From the NCBI RefSeq assembly GCF_003123685.1, contig NZ_QCYJ01000103.1:620001-684000 (forward strand): a stretch of DNA of 64,000 nt. The letters are read 5' to 3'. A program made the translations under genes and the position numbers. A model generated the notes under the pieces. The model saw nothing but the letters and a program-made list of their open reading frames with translations, searched no databases and was not told the origin of the DNA. Below, piece by piece: positions 16,228 to 24,483 of the stretch; position 1 is the stretch's first letter, and every line of letters begins with the position of its first letter. The DNA comes from Nocardia aurea (GTDB lineage: Bacteria > Actinomycetota > Actinomycetes > Mycobacteriales > Mycobacteriaceae).

Positions 16228-17031
16228 TCACTCGAGCGCGGCACGGAGTTCCGCGGCGAAGTGGTAATCGCGCTGCCAGTCGGGACCGGTCGGGGCGAGG
16301 ATCACCCGTTCGATGCCGAGCGCGGCGTAATCGTGCAGGAATCCGGCGGCGGCCGGGAGGTCGGCGGGCAGGGTGGGCGCGACGACGGTGACCGCAGGTG
16401 TCGGCCTCCCGTACTCCTGCGCGAGCGCGCGGAGGTCGGCGATATCGGCGGGGATCTGTTCGCGCGCCGGATTCAGGACGATCCACCCCCCGGCGTAGGC
16501 GGCGGCGCGGCGGCGGGCGCGAACGCCGTTGCCCGCCACCAGGATCGGGGGTACCTGTGCGCCGGGCGTCAGGGTGATCTCCAGGCCGTCCGACAGCGTC
16601 GTCGGCGCGCCGGAGATCAGGCCGGGAAGGACGGCGAGCGCCTCGTCGGTGCGCCTGCCGCGCTGCTCGAACGGCATACCCGCCGCCCGCCACCCGATAT
16701 CGCCGTGCGCGGGATTGCCGGTCCCGACACCGAGGAGCAGCCGGTTGCCCGACACGTACTGGAGGGTGGCGATCTGCTTGGCCGCCCAGGCGACGGGCCG
16801 CAGCGCGAGCAACATGACATTGAAGCCGATCCCGATCCGATCGGTGACCGCGGCGGCGGTGGCGAGGGTGACCGTGCTGTCCAGCATCGGCGCGCTCGCG
16901 ATGAGATGGTCTGTGGACCAGACGGATTCGAGCCCGACCTGTTCGGCCAGCCTGGCGCTCGCCCGCACGTCACCGAGGATCGGCTGTGCGGGGTCGGGTG
17001 TGGACGTGGGCAGAATGACGCCGAGTTCCAT
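16228..17031 (-). CDS. LLM-class F420-dependent oxidoreductase
   Basis: A 267-aa luciferase-like TIM-barrel oxidoreductase, probably using coenzyme F420. Recognisable elements are the N-terminal strand MELGVILP, ARLAEQVGLESVWSTDHL near 30-47, the beta-strand and loop RLLLGVGTGNP near 100, and VPPILVAGNGVRARRRAA near 160-175. The start at 17031 is chosen over a longer frame to 17163 because GGAGGA sits directly upstream and MELGVILP is the usual family start. It is divergent from the ABC exporter remnant. The substrate is unknown. Confidence 0.85.
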   Translation of the reverse strand: MELGVILPTSTPDPAQPILGDVRASARLAEQVGLESVWSTDHLIASAPMLDSTVTLATAAAVTDRIGIGFNVMLLALRPVAWAAKQIATLQYVSGNRLLLGVGTGNPAHGDIGWRAAGMPFEQRGRRTDEALAVLPGLISGAPTTLSDGLEITLTPGAQVPPILVAGNGVRARRRAAAYAGGWIVLNPAREQIPADIADLRALAQEYGRPTPAVTVVAPTLPADLPAAAGFLHDYAALGIERVILAPTGPDWQRDYHFAAELRAALE

Positions 17032-17180
17032 GATTCCTCCGGTGCGTTGTCGCGATCGAACTTCCGACAACGCTATGAGCCCGCCGTGAGCATTCCAATG
17101 CTCCGAATACTCCACTGCATATCCATGACGCTCATCTCGCACCGGTCTCGAATCAATCCGCACCCGGCCGTCGCAGAGGG

Positions 17181-17819
17181 GTGCGTGAGCTGCTCGGCCA
17201 TCTGGGCGCGCTGTATCTCCCGTATCGCGGCGAGGGTATCCGGCCGCCCTGGGGCAGTGACGAACTCATCGATCTCGTCGGGCTCACCGACCAGGGCGAT
17301 GCCAGGATCGCCACCCTGTCGGGCGGGCAACGCCGCAGGCTGGATGTGGCGATCGGGCTGCTCGGCCGCCCGGAGTTGTTGTTCATGGACGAACCCACCG
17401 CGGGTTTCGATCCCGCCGCGCGCCGCGACTTCCACGATCTGGTGCATCGGCTGGCCGATCTGGAGGAGACGACGGTGCTGATGACGACCCACGACCTCGA
17501 CGAGGCGGAGAAGTTGGCCGACCGGATCCTGATCCTGGCCGGTGGTCGGATCATCGCCGACGGATCTGCGGCGGAGTTGACCCGCGCGGTGGCGGGCGAA
17601 GCCGAAGTGCGGTGGAGCCTCGACGATCGGCATTTCGTCCACACCACCTCGGAGTCGACGAAATTCGTCCACGAACTGTTCGGCCAGCACGGCGCGGAGG
17701 TCCGGGAACTGGAGGTGCGCCGGGCGTCGCTGGAAGAGGTCTACATGACCCTGGTGCGTCGCCACGAATCGGGCGAGATCGACGGCGCCGTCCGCACTCT
17801 CGCGGAGGTCGGCCGATGA
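17181..17819 (+). pseudogene. ABC exporter ATPase lacking its Walker A half
   Basis: The C-terminal 212 residues of a DrrA-type drug or antibiotic exporter ATPase. Present are the ABC signature TLSGGQRRRLDVAIGL, Walker B LLFMDEPTAGFD, the D-loop, and the switch His in VLMTTHDLDEAE. Absent is the whole N-terminal part with the Walker A P-loop and Q-loop: about 75 residues are missing, and the 150 bases upstream encode nothing like them in any frame. The remaining frame is uninterrupted and overlaps the permease start as ATGA. The truncated subunit cannot bind ATP in the usual way. It is an N-terminally deleted pseudogene, or a subunit that must work with another ATPase. Confidence 0.8.
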
Positions 17820-18667
17820 ATCCCACCGTGACCGCGTTCCGCGTCGGCCTGGCGCGCGGACGTATCGAATTGCGGCAACTGTTCACCGCCGCCCCCGATC
17901 TGATCGGGCAGTTCCTCACTCCCGCCATCGCACTCGCGGTGCTGTACCTGATCCGTGACCGCGACTACGCCGACACCGGCATGTCGATCGCCGAACTCGC
18001 GCTGCCCGGACTGATCGGCAGCATCGTCGCGTTCAACGGTCTGTTCGCCATCACGAACGTGCTGGTACTCGATCGCGAGGACGGTACGTTGCTGCGGGCC
18101 AAGACCGTCCCGAAAGGCATGATCAGCTATTTCGTCGGCAAGATCGTGGCGAGTGCGGGATCGGTGTGCGCGCAGGTGGTCGTGGTGCTCGCCGTGGGCG
18201 CGGTGATCATCGGCGGTTCCGCCTTCGACGGTCCGGGGGCGTGGGCGGGCTTCGCCGGAATCATGCTGCTCGGTCTGCTGGCGACCCTGCCCGCCGGTGC
18301 GATCCTGGGCGGTGTGCTGGAGGGGCCGCGCGCCACCTTCCTGTTGACCGTGCCGCTGATGGGTCTGGTCGCGATCTCGGGCATCTTCTATCCGCTGACG
18401 GCCCTGCCCGGATGGTTGCAGGGGGTGGCGCAGGCGTTCCCGATCTACTGGACCGGACTCGGCATGCGCTCGGTGCTGCTGCCTCCCGAGGCGGTCTCCG
18501 TCGAGATCGGTGGGTCGTGGCGTCATCCGGAAATGGTCGGCGTGCTCGGTGGGTGGGCCTCGGCGGGGCTGGTGATCGCGCCGATAGTGTTGGCACGCAT
18601 GGCGCGACACGAATCCGGATCGAGCATGGCCACGCGGCGTGACAAGGCGATGCAGCGTGCCTTCTGA
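17816..18667 (+). CDS. ABC-2 type exporter permease
   Basis: A 283-aa integral membrane permease of the ABC-2 (DrrB/NodJ) type with about six helices. It is the membrane half of a two-gene exporter whose ATPase partner is the truncated gene just upstream; the start ATG overlaps the ATPase stop. Typical features are the EDGTLLRAKTVPKGMISYFV cytoplasmic loop near 85-105 and the late GIFYPLTALPGWLQGVAQAFP segment. The frame is intact, so only the ATPase shows damage. Such pairs export drugs, lipids or polyketides; the substrate is unknown. Confidence 0.88.
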   Translation: MNPTVTAFRVGLARGRIELRQLFTAAPDLIGQFLTPAIALAVLYLIRDRDYADTGMSIAELALPGLIGSIVAFNGLFAITNVLVLDREDGTLLRAKTVPKGMISYFVGKIVASAGSVCAQVVVVLAVGAVIIGGSAFDGPGAWAGFAGIMLLGLLATLPAGAILGGVLEGPRATFLLTVPLMGLVAISGIFYPLTALPGWLQGVAQAFPIYWTGLGMRSVLLPPEAVSVEIGGSWRHPEMVGVLGGWASAGLVIAPIVLARMARHESGSSMATRRDKAMQRAF

Positions 18668-18899
18668 GGTCATCCACAACCGTCTCGCGATGCTGCGCGC
18701 CGAGCGCGGCATCTCGCGACGGGAGCTGGCCGAGGCGCTGGGAGTCCACTATCAGACGGTGGGCTACCTCGAACGCGGCGAGTACAGCCCGAGCCTGTAC
18801 CTGGCGCTGCGGATCGCCGCCTATTTCGAGGTCGCGGTCGAAGTGGTGTTCTCCACCGAGCCGTTCCCCCGTCTCGGATCGAGTGCCGACACCGCCTGA
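18657..18899 (+). CDS. Small XRE-family HTH regulator
   Basis: An 80-aa DNA-binding protein consisting of one XRE/Cro-type helix-turn-helix (HNRLAMLRAERGISRRELAEALGVHYQTVGYLERGEYSPS) and a short C-terminal helix (LALRIAAYFEVAVEVVF). This compact type (the YozG-like group) often sits beside membrane or ABC transporter genes and controls them. The GTG at 18657 is chosen, with AAGG upstream; it overlaps the end of the permease gene by 11 nt, which suggests co-transcription and autoregulation of the exporter unit. An in-frame GTG at 18639 is an alternative. Confidence 0.85.
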   Translation: MPSEVIHNRLAMLRAERGISRRELAEALGVHYQTVGYLERGEYSPSLYLALRIAAYFEVAVEVVFSTEPFPRLGSSADTA

Positions 18900-19036
18900 A
18901 TCGCCTCGGTCGGCGGCACCGGCGCGGGGGAGTCGGCGGGCGGGCGGTCACGGGGGAGGCGACGATTGTCGGCGCTACTGTATTGCTATCTGTAGTCTTC
19001 TCCGTAAGATGGCGGACAGCGTGTGAGGAGCGATGG

Positions 19037-19468
19037 ATGCAGAGAATTATCGACCCGGCGATATCCACCTGGCCGGAAGCGGATTTCCGGCTGGTCGGCG
19101 GCGCGTGCGGGGACTGTGGCGCGACGGTGTTCCCGATCCAGGATCTGTGCCCGCGGTGCAGTCGGCCCTCGGTCCGGAAGATCACGCTGCCCTCGACCGG
19201 GACGTTGGTGGCGTGGACGACCCAGGGGTTCCTTCCCGGCGCGCCCTATCTGGGTGACGAGACGCCGAAGACCTTCGTGCCGTTCGGGGTCGGGCTGGTT
19301 CAGCTCGGTGACGTCATCCGGGTCGAGGGCCGGTTGACCGAGAACGACCCGGAGAAGCTGGAATTCGGGATGCGGGTCGCCCTGACGCCCGTCCCGCTCG
19401 GTACCGACCCGGAGGGGAACGAGGTCATCACCTTCGCCTTCCGACCCGCCGCGCGGCAGGAGATCTGA
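19037..19468 (+). CDS. DUF35 zinc-ribbon/OB-fold protein
   Basis: A 143-aa protein of the DUF35 (ChsH2/OB-fold acyl-CoA-associated) family. A rubredoxin-like zinc ribbon lies near 25-42 (CGDCG, then CPRCS), followed by an OB fold (LVAWTTQGFLPGAPYLGDE, FGVGLVQLGDVIRVEGRL). Such proteins are partners of thiolase-like enzymes; in steroid degradation ChsH2 DUF35 domains form aldolase complexes with Ltp2-type thiolase homologues. Here the thiolase gene starts 1 nt after the stop codon, which supports a two-subunit enzyme. GAGGAG precedes the ATG at 19037, ruling out the longer frame from 18983. Confidence 0.9.
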   Translation: MQRIIDPAISTWPEADFRLVGGACGDCGATVFPIQDLCPRCSRPSVRKITLPSTGTLVAWTTQGFLPGAPYLGDETPKTFVPFGVGLVQLGDVIRVEGRLTENDPEKLEFGMRVALTPVPLGTDPEGNEVITFAFRPAARQEI

Positions 19469-19469
19469 T

Positions 19470-20618
19470 ATGAGCAACGATGTCGCGATCATCGGCGTGG
19501 GTATGCATCCCTTCGGCCGTTTCGACGGTAAGACCGCCATGGCGATGGGGACCGACGCGATCCGCGCCGCGCTGGCCGACGCCGGATTGGAATGGCGGGA
19601 TATCCAATTCGCCGTGGGAGGTAGTTGGGAGGTCGCCAATCCCGACGCGATCGTGGGCCTGATGGGTTTGACCGGAATTCCGTTCACCAATGTCTTCAAC
19701 GCGTGTGCCACCTCGGCGAGTGCCACCGAGGCGTGCGCGGACGCGATCCGGCTCGGGAAGTACGACATCGGCATCGCGATCGGCCTGGACAAACATCCGC
19801 GCGGGGCGTTCACCGTCGACCCGACCCTGGTCGGCATGCCCAAGTGGTACGGCGAGAACGGGCAATATCTGACCACGCAGTTCTTCGGCATGAAGGCCAA
19901 TCGCTATCTGCACGATCACGATATCTCGGTGCGGACGTTGGCCAGGGTCGCTGCCAAGAACTACCGCAACGGTGGTCTGAATCCGAACGCCTTTCGTCGC
20001 AAGCCGGTTTCGGAGGAGGAGATCCTGGCCGCGCCGATGCTCAACTACCCGCTGACCCACTACATGTTCTGCGCGCCGGACGAAGGCGCGGCGGCGGTGA
20101 TCATGTGCCGGGCCGATATCGCGCATCGCTACACGAGCAAACCCGTGTACGTGCGCGCGGTGGAGGTGCGCACGCGCACCTACGGCGCCTACGAGGTCAA
20201 TACGACCTACGCGCCGGTGGAGGAGGACGTGTCCCCGTCGGTGTACGCCTCGCGCGCGGCCTTCGAATCGGCCGGACTCTCGCCCGAGGACATCGATGTG
20301 GTCCAGTTGCAGGACACCGACGCGGGCGCGGAGGTCATCCATATGGCCGAGGCGGGGTTCTGCGCGCACGGCGATCAGGAGCGGTTGATCGCCGACGGCG
20401 CCACCGAGATCTCCGGCTCGCTGCCGGTGAACACCGACGGTGGGCTGATCGCCAACGGGGAACCGATCGGCGCGTCGGGTATGCGTCAGTTGCACGAGTT
20501 GGTGCTGCAATTGCGTGGTACCGCGGGCGAACGCCAGGTCGCCGGCGCGCCGAAGGCGGGGTTCGCGCTGCTCTACGGTGCGCCGGGTACCGCGGGGGCG
20601 ACGATCGTCACCACGTGA
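19470..20618 (+). CDS. SCP-x/Ltp-type thiolase-like protein
   Basis: A 382-aa thiolase-superfamily protein of the lipid-transfer (SCP-x, Ltp2-like) branch. The nucleophile Cys sits in NVFNACATSASATEAC near residue 78. Later motifs are YPLTHYMFCAPDEGAAAVIM, LQDTDAGAEVIHMAEAGFC and NTDGGLIANGEPIGASGMRQ, the last equivalent to the GGNGHPLGATG-type loop but altered, as in non-canonical thiolases. It is tightly coupled with the DUF35 gene. It could act as a beta-ketothiolase or, by analogy with Ltp2-ChsH2, as a retro-aldolase on a steroid or branched-chain CoA ester. The substrate is not determined by the sequence. Confidence 0.87.
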   Translation: MSNDVAIIGVGMHPFGRFDGKTAMAMGTDAIRAALADAGLEWRDIQFAVGGSWEVANPDAIVGLMGLTGIPFTNVFNACATSASATEACADAIRLGKYDIGIAIGLDKHPRGAFTVDPTLVGMPKWYGENGQYLTTQFFGMKANRYLHDHDISVRTLARVAAKNYRNGGLNPNAFRRKPVSEEEILAAPMLNYPLTHYMFCAPDEGAAAVIMCRADIAHRYTSKPVYVRAVEVRTRTYGAYEVNTTYAPVEEDVSPSVYASRAAFESAGLSPEDIDVVQLQDTDAGAEVIHMAEAGFCAHGDQERLIADGATEISGSLPVNTDGGLIANGEPIGASGMRQLHELVLQLRGTAGERQVAGAPKAGFALLYGAPGTAGATIVTT

Positions 20619-20648
20619 GCGTCGAGGCGGTGGCTCGTATCCGCCGGA

Positions 20649-21305
20649 TCAGTCGCGGCGGATGCGGGCGAGCCAGGCGGCGGTGTCGATCGGGCCTTCG
20701 GTGGGCAGGCCGTGGCGGGCGGCGTCCTCGGCGACGACCTCGGTGACGCGGCCGCGATAGAAGGTCGGGCCGAGCTGTTCGATGGTCCAGCCGTCGGCGA
20801 AACCGTCACGGATGACGTTCTCGCCGATTCGCGGGCCGAAACCCTTCTCGGTATCGGAAAGGGCCAGGACGATGACGTGGCCGCCGGGGACGCACAGGCG
20901 GCGCAGGGCGCGCACATAGGTGGCCCGTCCCGCGGGGTCGTCGACGAAGACGTGGAAGAGGGCGCTGTCGAGGACGGTGTCGAATTCGCCGAGCGGCTCG
21001 ACGGCGGGATCGGCGAAGGTGAGCAGATCGGCGACCTCGAATCGCGCTCGCGCGACCCCCTTGGCGACGGCGTTGCGGCGCGCGTACGCGACGGCACTGG
21101 GTGACAGGTCGACGCCGAGCACGTCGTAGCCGAGTTCGGTCAGGGCGATGGTGTGTTCGCCCGCGCCCGCCCCCGGATCCAGGACGCGACCGCGAATCCA
21201 GCCGTCGGCCTCGGCGGCGACGATCGCGGGCTGCGGCGCGCCGATCACCCAGGGGGCGGTGTCGTTGTCGTAGACGATGTTCCAGTTGTCCGGGTTCTGT
21301 GTCAT
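20649..21305 (-). CDS. Class I SAM-dependent methyltransferase
   Basis: A 218-aa methyltransferase with a Rossmann-like fold. Motif I is VLDPGAGAGEHT, the acidic end of strand 2 is VLGVDLSPSAVAYAR, motif II is FEVADLLTF, and a later strand reads EFDTVLDSALFHVF. The N-terminal WNIVYDNDTAPWVIGAPQP is typical of the small thiopurine-methyltransferase-like group found in actinobacteria. The ATG at 21305 is chosen; a start 21 nt upstream is possible. It lies 51 nt downstream of the last glycosyltransferase of the polysaccharide operon on the same strand, so it may be its tail gene, but it could equally be independent. Confidence 0.85.
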   Translation of the reverse strand: MTQNPDNWNIVYDNDTAPWVIGAPQPAIVAAEADGWIRGRVLDPGAGAGEHTIALTELGYDVLGVDLSPSAVAYARRNAVAKGVARARFEVADLLTFADPAVEPLGEFDTVLDSALFHVFVDDPAGRATYVRALRRLCVPGGHVIVLALSDTEKGFGPRIGENVIRDGFADGWTIEQLGPTFYRGRVTEVVAEDAARHGLPTEGPIDTAAWLARIRRD

Positions 21306-21356
21306 GGTCCCAGCCTCGGACATCAACCATGGTTCAGGTCAAGTATCGCGGCCGTC

Positions 21357-22496
21357 TCATCGAACAGATTTCTGGGAAGACGAATCGAGCACTCCCGCAA
21401 CCACTTCCGCCATCCGCGCGCGAAACACCTCGGGCCCGAAGGATTCCGCGTGCGCGCGGATGACGGCCGGGTCGTAGATCTTCCCCGTGCCGAGGGCCTC
21501 GGCGAAGCCGGTCACGACCTCCTCGTCGGTGCCGAACGGGATGTGCGCGCCGGTGACGCCGGGGGTGACGGTGTCGAGCGCGCCGCCTTCGCCGACCGCG
21601 AGAACCGGTGCGCCACAGGCCATCGCCTCGACGGGGACGATGCCGAAATCCTCCACGCCCGGCATGAGCAGGGCGTGGCAGCGGCGGTACATGTCCACCA
21701 GCACGTCGTCGGGGGCGGCGCCGAGGAAGGTGGTCTCCGATCCGGCGATCGCCTCCAGTTGACGGCGGTAGCGGCCGTCGCCCACGACGACCAGCCTGCG
21801 ACCGGAACGCTGCGCGATGCGGATCGCGAGATCGGGACGTTTGTAGGGCACGAGACGTCCGGCGAAGAGCAGGAAATCCTCGCGCGGGACGGCGGCGTCG
21901 AGGGAGAAGCGGTCGAGGCGGACCGGCGGGTTGACCACCACCGCGGGCAGATCCCACCACTGGCCGACCCGCGCGGCGACCGCGTGTGAATTGGCGACGA
22001 CGGTGTGCAGTCGCGGCGCGGCGGCGCGTTCGGCGCGACGGGCGACCGCGCCCAGCGCGACCAGCGCCGCGCGACCGGCGAAACCGCCCGCCTCACGGGC
22101 GCGGAAGGCGGGATCCCAGGCCCAGCGCGCCGGGCTGTGGACGTAGGCGACGACGGGCGCGTCGGTCGCGAACACGGCCTGAACGGCGAAAGCGTGGTGG
22201 CTGACCACCACCGCGTCGAACCGGTCGCGCAACGGCAGTGCGCGCAGGGCGCGCGGGACCAGCGGTAACAGCGGGGCGTGCGAGCGACGGCCGGTCGTGG
22301 CGTGCACGCGCGAGAGCCAGGTGGTCTCGATGGTGTCCCACGGCGGATGGGCGATGGCCGGAGCGCGCGCGGGGTCGACGATCGGCGCGTACACCGACGC
22401 CTGCGGCCAGGTGCGCGCGAATTCGCCGACCACGGCCTCCGATCCGCCGTATTCGGTGAATCGTTCGTGTACCAGGGCGATACGCGGTTCGCTCAC
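21357..22496 (-). CDS. GT4-family glycosyltransferase (EPS locus)
   Basis: A 379-aa GT-B fold glycosyltransferase. The N-terminal half starts VSEPRIALVHERFTEYGGSE, and the donor-binding half includes FLLFAGRLVPYKRPDLAIRI, VVVGDGRYRRQLE and the EX7E-type segment PGVEDFGIVPVEAMACGAPV. The GTG at 22496 overlaps the aminotransferase stop (GTGA); the longer frame reaching 22784 lies inside that gene and is rejected. It presumably adds one sugar of the repeat unit to the undecaprenyl-linked intermediate. It is the last glycosyltransferase of the leftward operon. Donor and acceptor are unknown. Confidence 0.88.
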   Translation of the reverse strand: MSEPRIALVHERFTEYGGSEAVVGEFARTWPQASVYAPIVDPARAPAIAHPPWDTIETTWLSRVHATTGRRSHAPLLPLVPRALRALPLRDRFDAVVVSHHAFAVQAVFATDAPVVAYVHSPARWAWDPAFRAREAGGFAGRAALVALGAVARRAERAAAPRLHTVVANSHAVAARVGQWWDLPAVVVNPPVRLDRFSLDAAVPREDFLLFAGRLVPYKRPDLAIRIAQRSGRRLVVVGDGRYRRQLEAIAGSETTFLGAAPDDVLVDMYRRCHALLMPGVEDFGIVPVEAMACGAPVLAVGEGGALDTVTPGVTGAHIPFGTDEEVVTGFAEALGTGKIYDPAVIRAHAESFGPEVFRARMAEVVAGVLDSSSQKSVR

Positions 22497-23836
22497 AGCA
22501 CCGCTCCTTCCAGCCGTCGTGGGTCGGCGAAACGGCGCAACGCGGGTGCGACCGGTCTGCCGGTGAGATGTGGGTCCGCGCTGCCGTCGTCGAGCGCGCG
22601 CCGATACAGCCGCGCCGCCGCGCGACAGGCGGCGATCGTGTGGTCGATATCGGCGTCGGTATGGGCGGCGGAGGTGACGAAGGACTGACCGAGCACCCCG
22701 TGGCGCAGCAGCTCCTGGAGGAACAGGGTGCGGAATTCCTGGGAGGCGACGCCGTCGGGGTCGAAGGTCTGGAAGATCAGGCACGACGACCGTCCGGCGA
22801 TCCGCAGCCGATCGGCGATTCCCAGGTCGGCGGTGATCTCCTCGAATCCCGCGCGCAACCGCCGCCCCGCGTGTTCCATGCGCCCGATGGGATCGGTGGT
22901 CGCGTAGGCGTGCACCACCGCGCGGAAGGCCGCCAGCGCTCCGGTCTCCGGTCCGTGGGTGGTGGAGAGCAGGAAGACACGCGCCCGGTCGGTGCGCAGA
23001 CCGCCGAGTTCCATGTACTCGCGCTTGCCCGCCAGGGCCGACAGCGGGAAGCCGTTACCCATCGCCTTGCCCCAGCACGACAGGTCGGGCACCACCCCGT
23101 ACACCCGCTGCGCGCCACCGGAGGACCAGCGGAATCCGGTGATGATCTCGTCGAATATCAACAGCGCGCCGTAGCGGTCGCACAGCGCGCGCACCCCTTC
23201 GAGGTAGCCGGGCAGCGGTTCGTGCAACGCGGTCGCGGCTTCCAGCAGCACGCAGGCGACCTCGTTTCCGGCGAGGACCGCCTCCAGCGCGGGGAGGTCG
23301 TTGTAGGGGAAGCGCACCGTCGGCGGGGCGGGGATGCCGCTGTCCATCGCCGTGGTGCCGATGAACCAGTCGTCGACGGAGAAGAAGGGCTGATCGCAGG
23401 CGGCGACGGTGAGCCGCCCGGTGACGGCGCGGGCCAGGCGCACGGCCGCCGTCGTCACGTCCGAGCCGTTCTTGGCGAATTTGACCATATCGGCGCCGGG
23501 GACCAGCGCCAGGAAATCCTCGGCGGCCAGCAGTTCCAGTTCGGTGGGGCGGGAGAAGTTCACGCCGTCGGCGATGGCGGCGCCGACCGCGTCGACCACG
23601 GGACGGTATCCGTGTCCGAGAGTGACCGAGCGCAGGCCCATGCCGTATTCGACGTATTCGTTGCCGTCGCGGTCGACGACCCGGCATCCGTTGCCGCGCA
23701 CCAGGATCGGGGCCATGTGCTCGGGATACTGGTCGTCGCCCCTGGCGTAGGTGTGCGCGCCGCCCGGTACCAGCTCGTGCAGGCGGGCCCGCGCGGCGTC
23801 GCTACGGGCGAAACTCCTCGACGTGGTCGGGTCCAT
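22493..23836 (-). CDS. Class III aminotransferase, GSAM-like
   Basis: A 447-aa PLP-dependent enzyme of aminotransferase class III, closest in style to glutamate-1-semialdehyde 2,1-aminomutase. Visible are the substrate and cofactor loops (VKFAKNGSDVTTAAVRLARA, LIFDEIITGFRWSSGG), the PLP lysine in CWGKAMGNGFPLSALAG, and STTHGPETGALAA. A housekeeping hemL would normally lie with haem genes; here it lies among glycosyltransferases, so it may make an amino group for the polysaccharide, either on a sugar or on a non-sugar decoration. Class III enzymes are less usual for this job than DegT-type sugar aminotransferases. AGAGGAA supports the ATG. Confidence 0.88.
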   Translation of the reverse strand: MDPTTSRSFARSDAARARLHELVPGGAHTYARGDDQYPEHMAPILVRGNGCRVVDRDGNEYVEYGMGLRSVTLGHGYRPVVDAVGAAIADGVNFSRPTELELLAAEDFLALVPGADMVKFAKNGSDVTTAAVRLARAVTGRLTVAACDQPFFSVDDWFIGTTAMDSGIPAPPTVRFPYNDLPALEAVLAGNEVACVLLEAATALHEPLPGYLEGVRALCDRYGALLIFDEIITGFRWSSGGAQRVYGVVPDLSCWGKAMGNGFPLSALAGKREYMELGGLRTDRARVFLLSTTHGPETGALAAFRAVVHAYATTDPIGRMEHAGRRLRAGFEEITADLGIADRLRIAGRSSCLIFQTFDPDGVASQEFRTLFLQELLRHGVLGQSFVTSAAHTDADIDHTIAACRAAARLYRRALDDGSADPHLTGRPVAPALRRFADPRRLEGAVL

Positions 23837-23854
23837 GCTCGTTCCTCTCGGTTC

Positions 23855-24418
23855 TCAGCAGCCGAATTCGGTGGCGGCCTTGAGATATCCGGCGCTCTGA
23901 CGCAGATACATCCACGCCTGGAATGCGAGGTCGGACCGGCTCGGGCTGGCCACCATGGTCAGCTCGCCGTCGAAACATTTGCCGACGATGTAGCGGGCGC
24001 GCGACACGTGCGGGGTGAAGGTGACGACGATGATGTGACGCCAGTTCTCGGCCTCGGCGCGGCGCCGGATCTCCTGCGCCTCACCCCGGGTGGTCCACGG
24101 ATCGGGCTCGAAACACGCCACCCGGAAAGGGAATGCGCCGTCGCAGTACTTGGCCATCCAGGGGTCGTCGAGCCCGGTCGAGGCCGAGATCACCAGTTCC
24201 GGCGCGAGCCCCCGCTCGGCGAGGTCGAGTCCGATGTCGAAACGTTCGTAGGCCGTGCCGCCGAGCACGACGATCGCGTCGGCGGGCCGCAGCGGGTCGA
24301 CCTGCGGGTACACGTAGACCGGAAGTCCCGCCACGACGACCGTCGCGAGGAACGCGAGCAGACCGACGGACAGGAGGGCCAGCCGATGTTTCCGGCGTCC
24401 GGGTAGGCGCGCGTACAC
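23855..24418 (-). CDS. YdcF/SanA-like DUF218 membrane protein
   Basis: A 187-aa protein of the DUF218 (YdcF, SanA, ElyC) family with one N-terminal membrane helix (about 12-33) and the DUF218 domain outside the membrane: the opening ADAIVVLGGTAYERFDIGLD, then the conserved RGEAQEIRRRAEAENWRHII and a late TPHVSRARYIVG. Relatives affect envelope integrity and polysaccharide or enterobacterial antigen metabolism. It lies between the Wzz-like gene (65 nt) and the aminotransferase (18 nt) on the same strand, consistent with a job in polysaccharide export or processing. GTG start with a GGGACGG-type ribosome site. Confidence 0.85.
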   Translation of the reverse strand: MYARLPGRRKHRLALLSVGLLAFLATVVVAGLPVYVYPQVDPLRPADAIVVLGGTAYERFDIGLDLAERGLAPELVISASTGLDDPWMAKYCDGAFPFRVACFEPDPWTTRGEAQEIRRRAEAENWRHIIVVTFTPHVSRARYIVGKCFDGELTMVASPSRSDLAFQAWMYLRQSAGYLKAATEFGC

Positions 24419-24483
24419 GGCCTACCGTCCCGGTCCGTCGTGGTCGGCGGTGGATGTGGTGGAGACGATCGGCGGGCGCGCCG

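Noticed and set aside
17032..17180. Search for the missing Walker A portion of the ABC ATPase
   Set aside because: All three forward frames were read; none contains a GxxGxGKS/T-like stretch, so a simple frameshift does not explain the loss.
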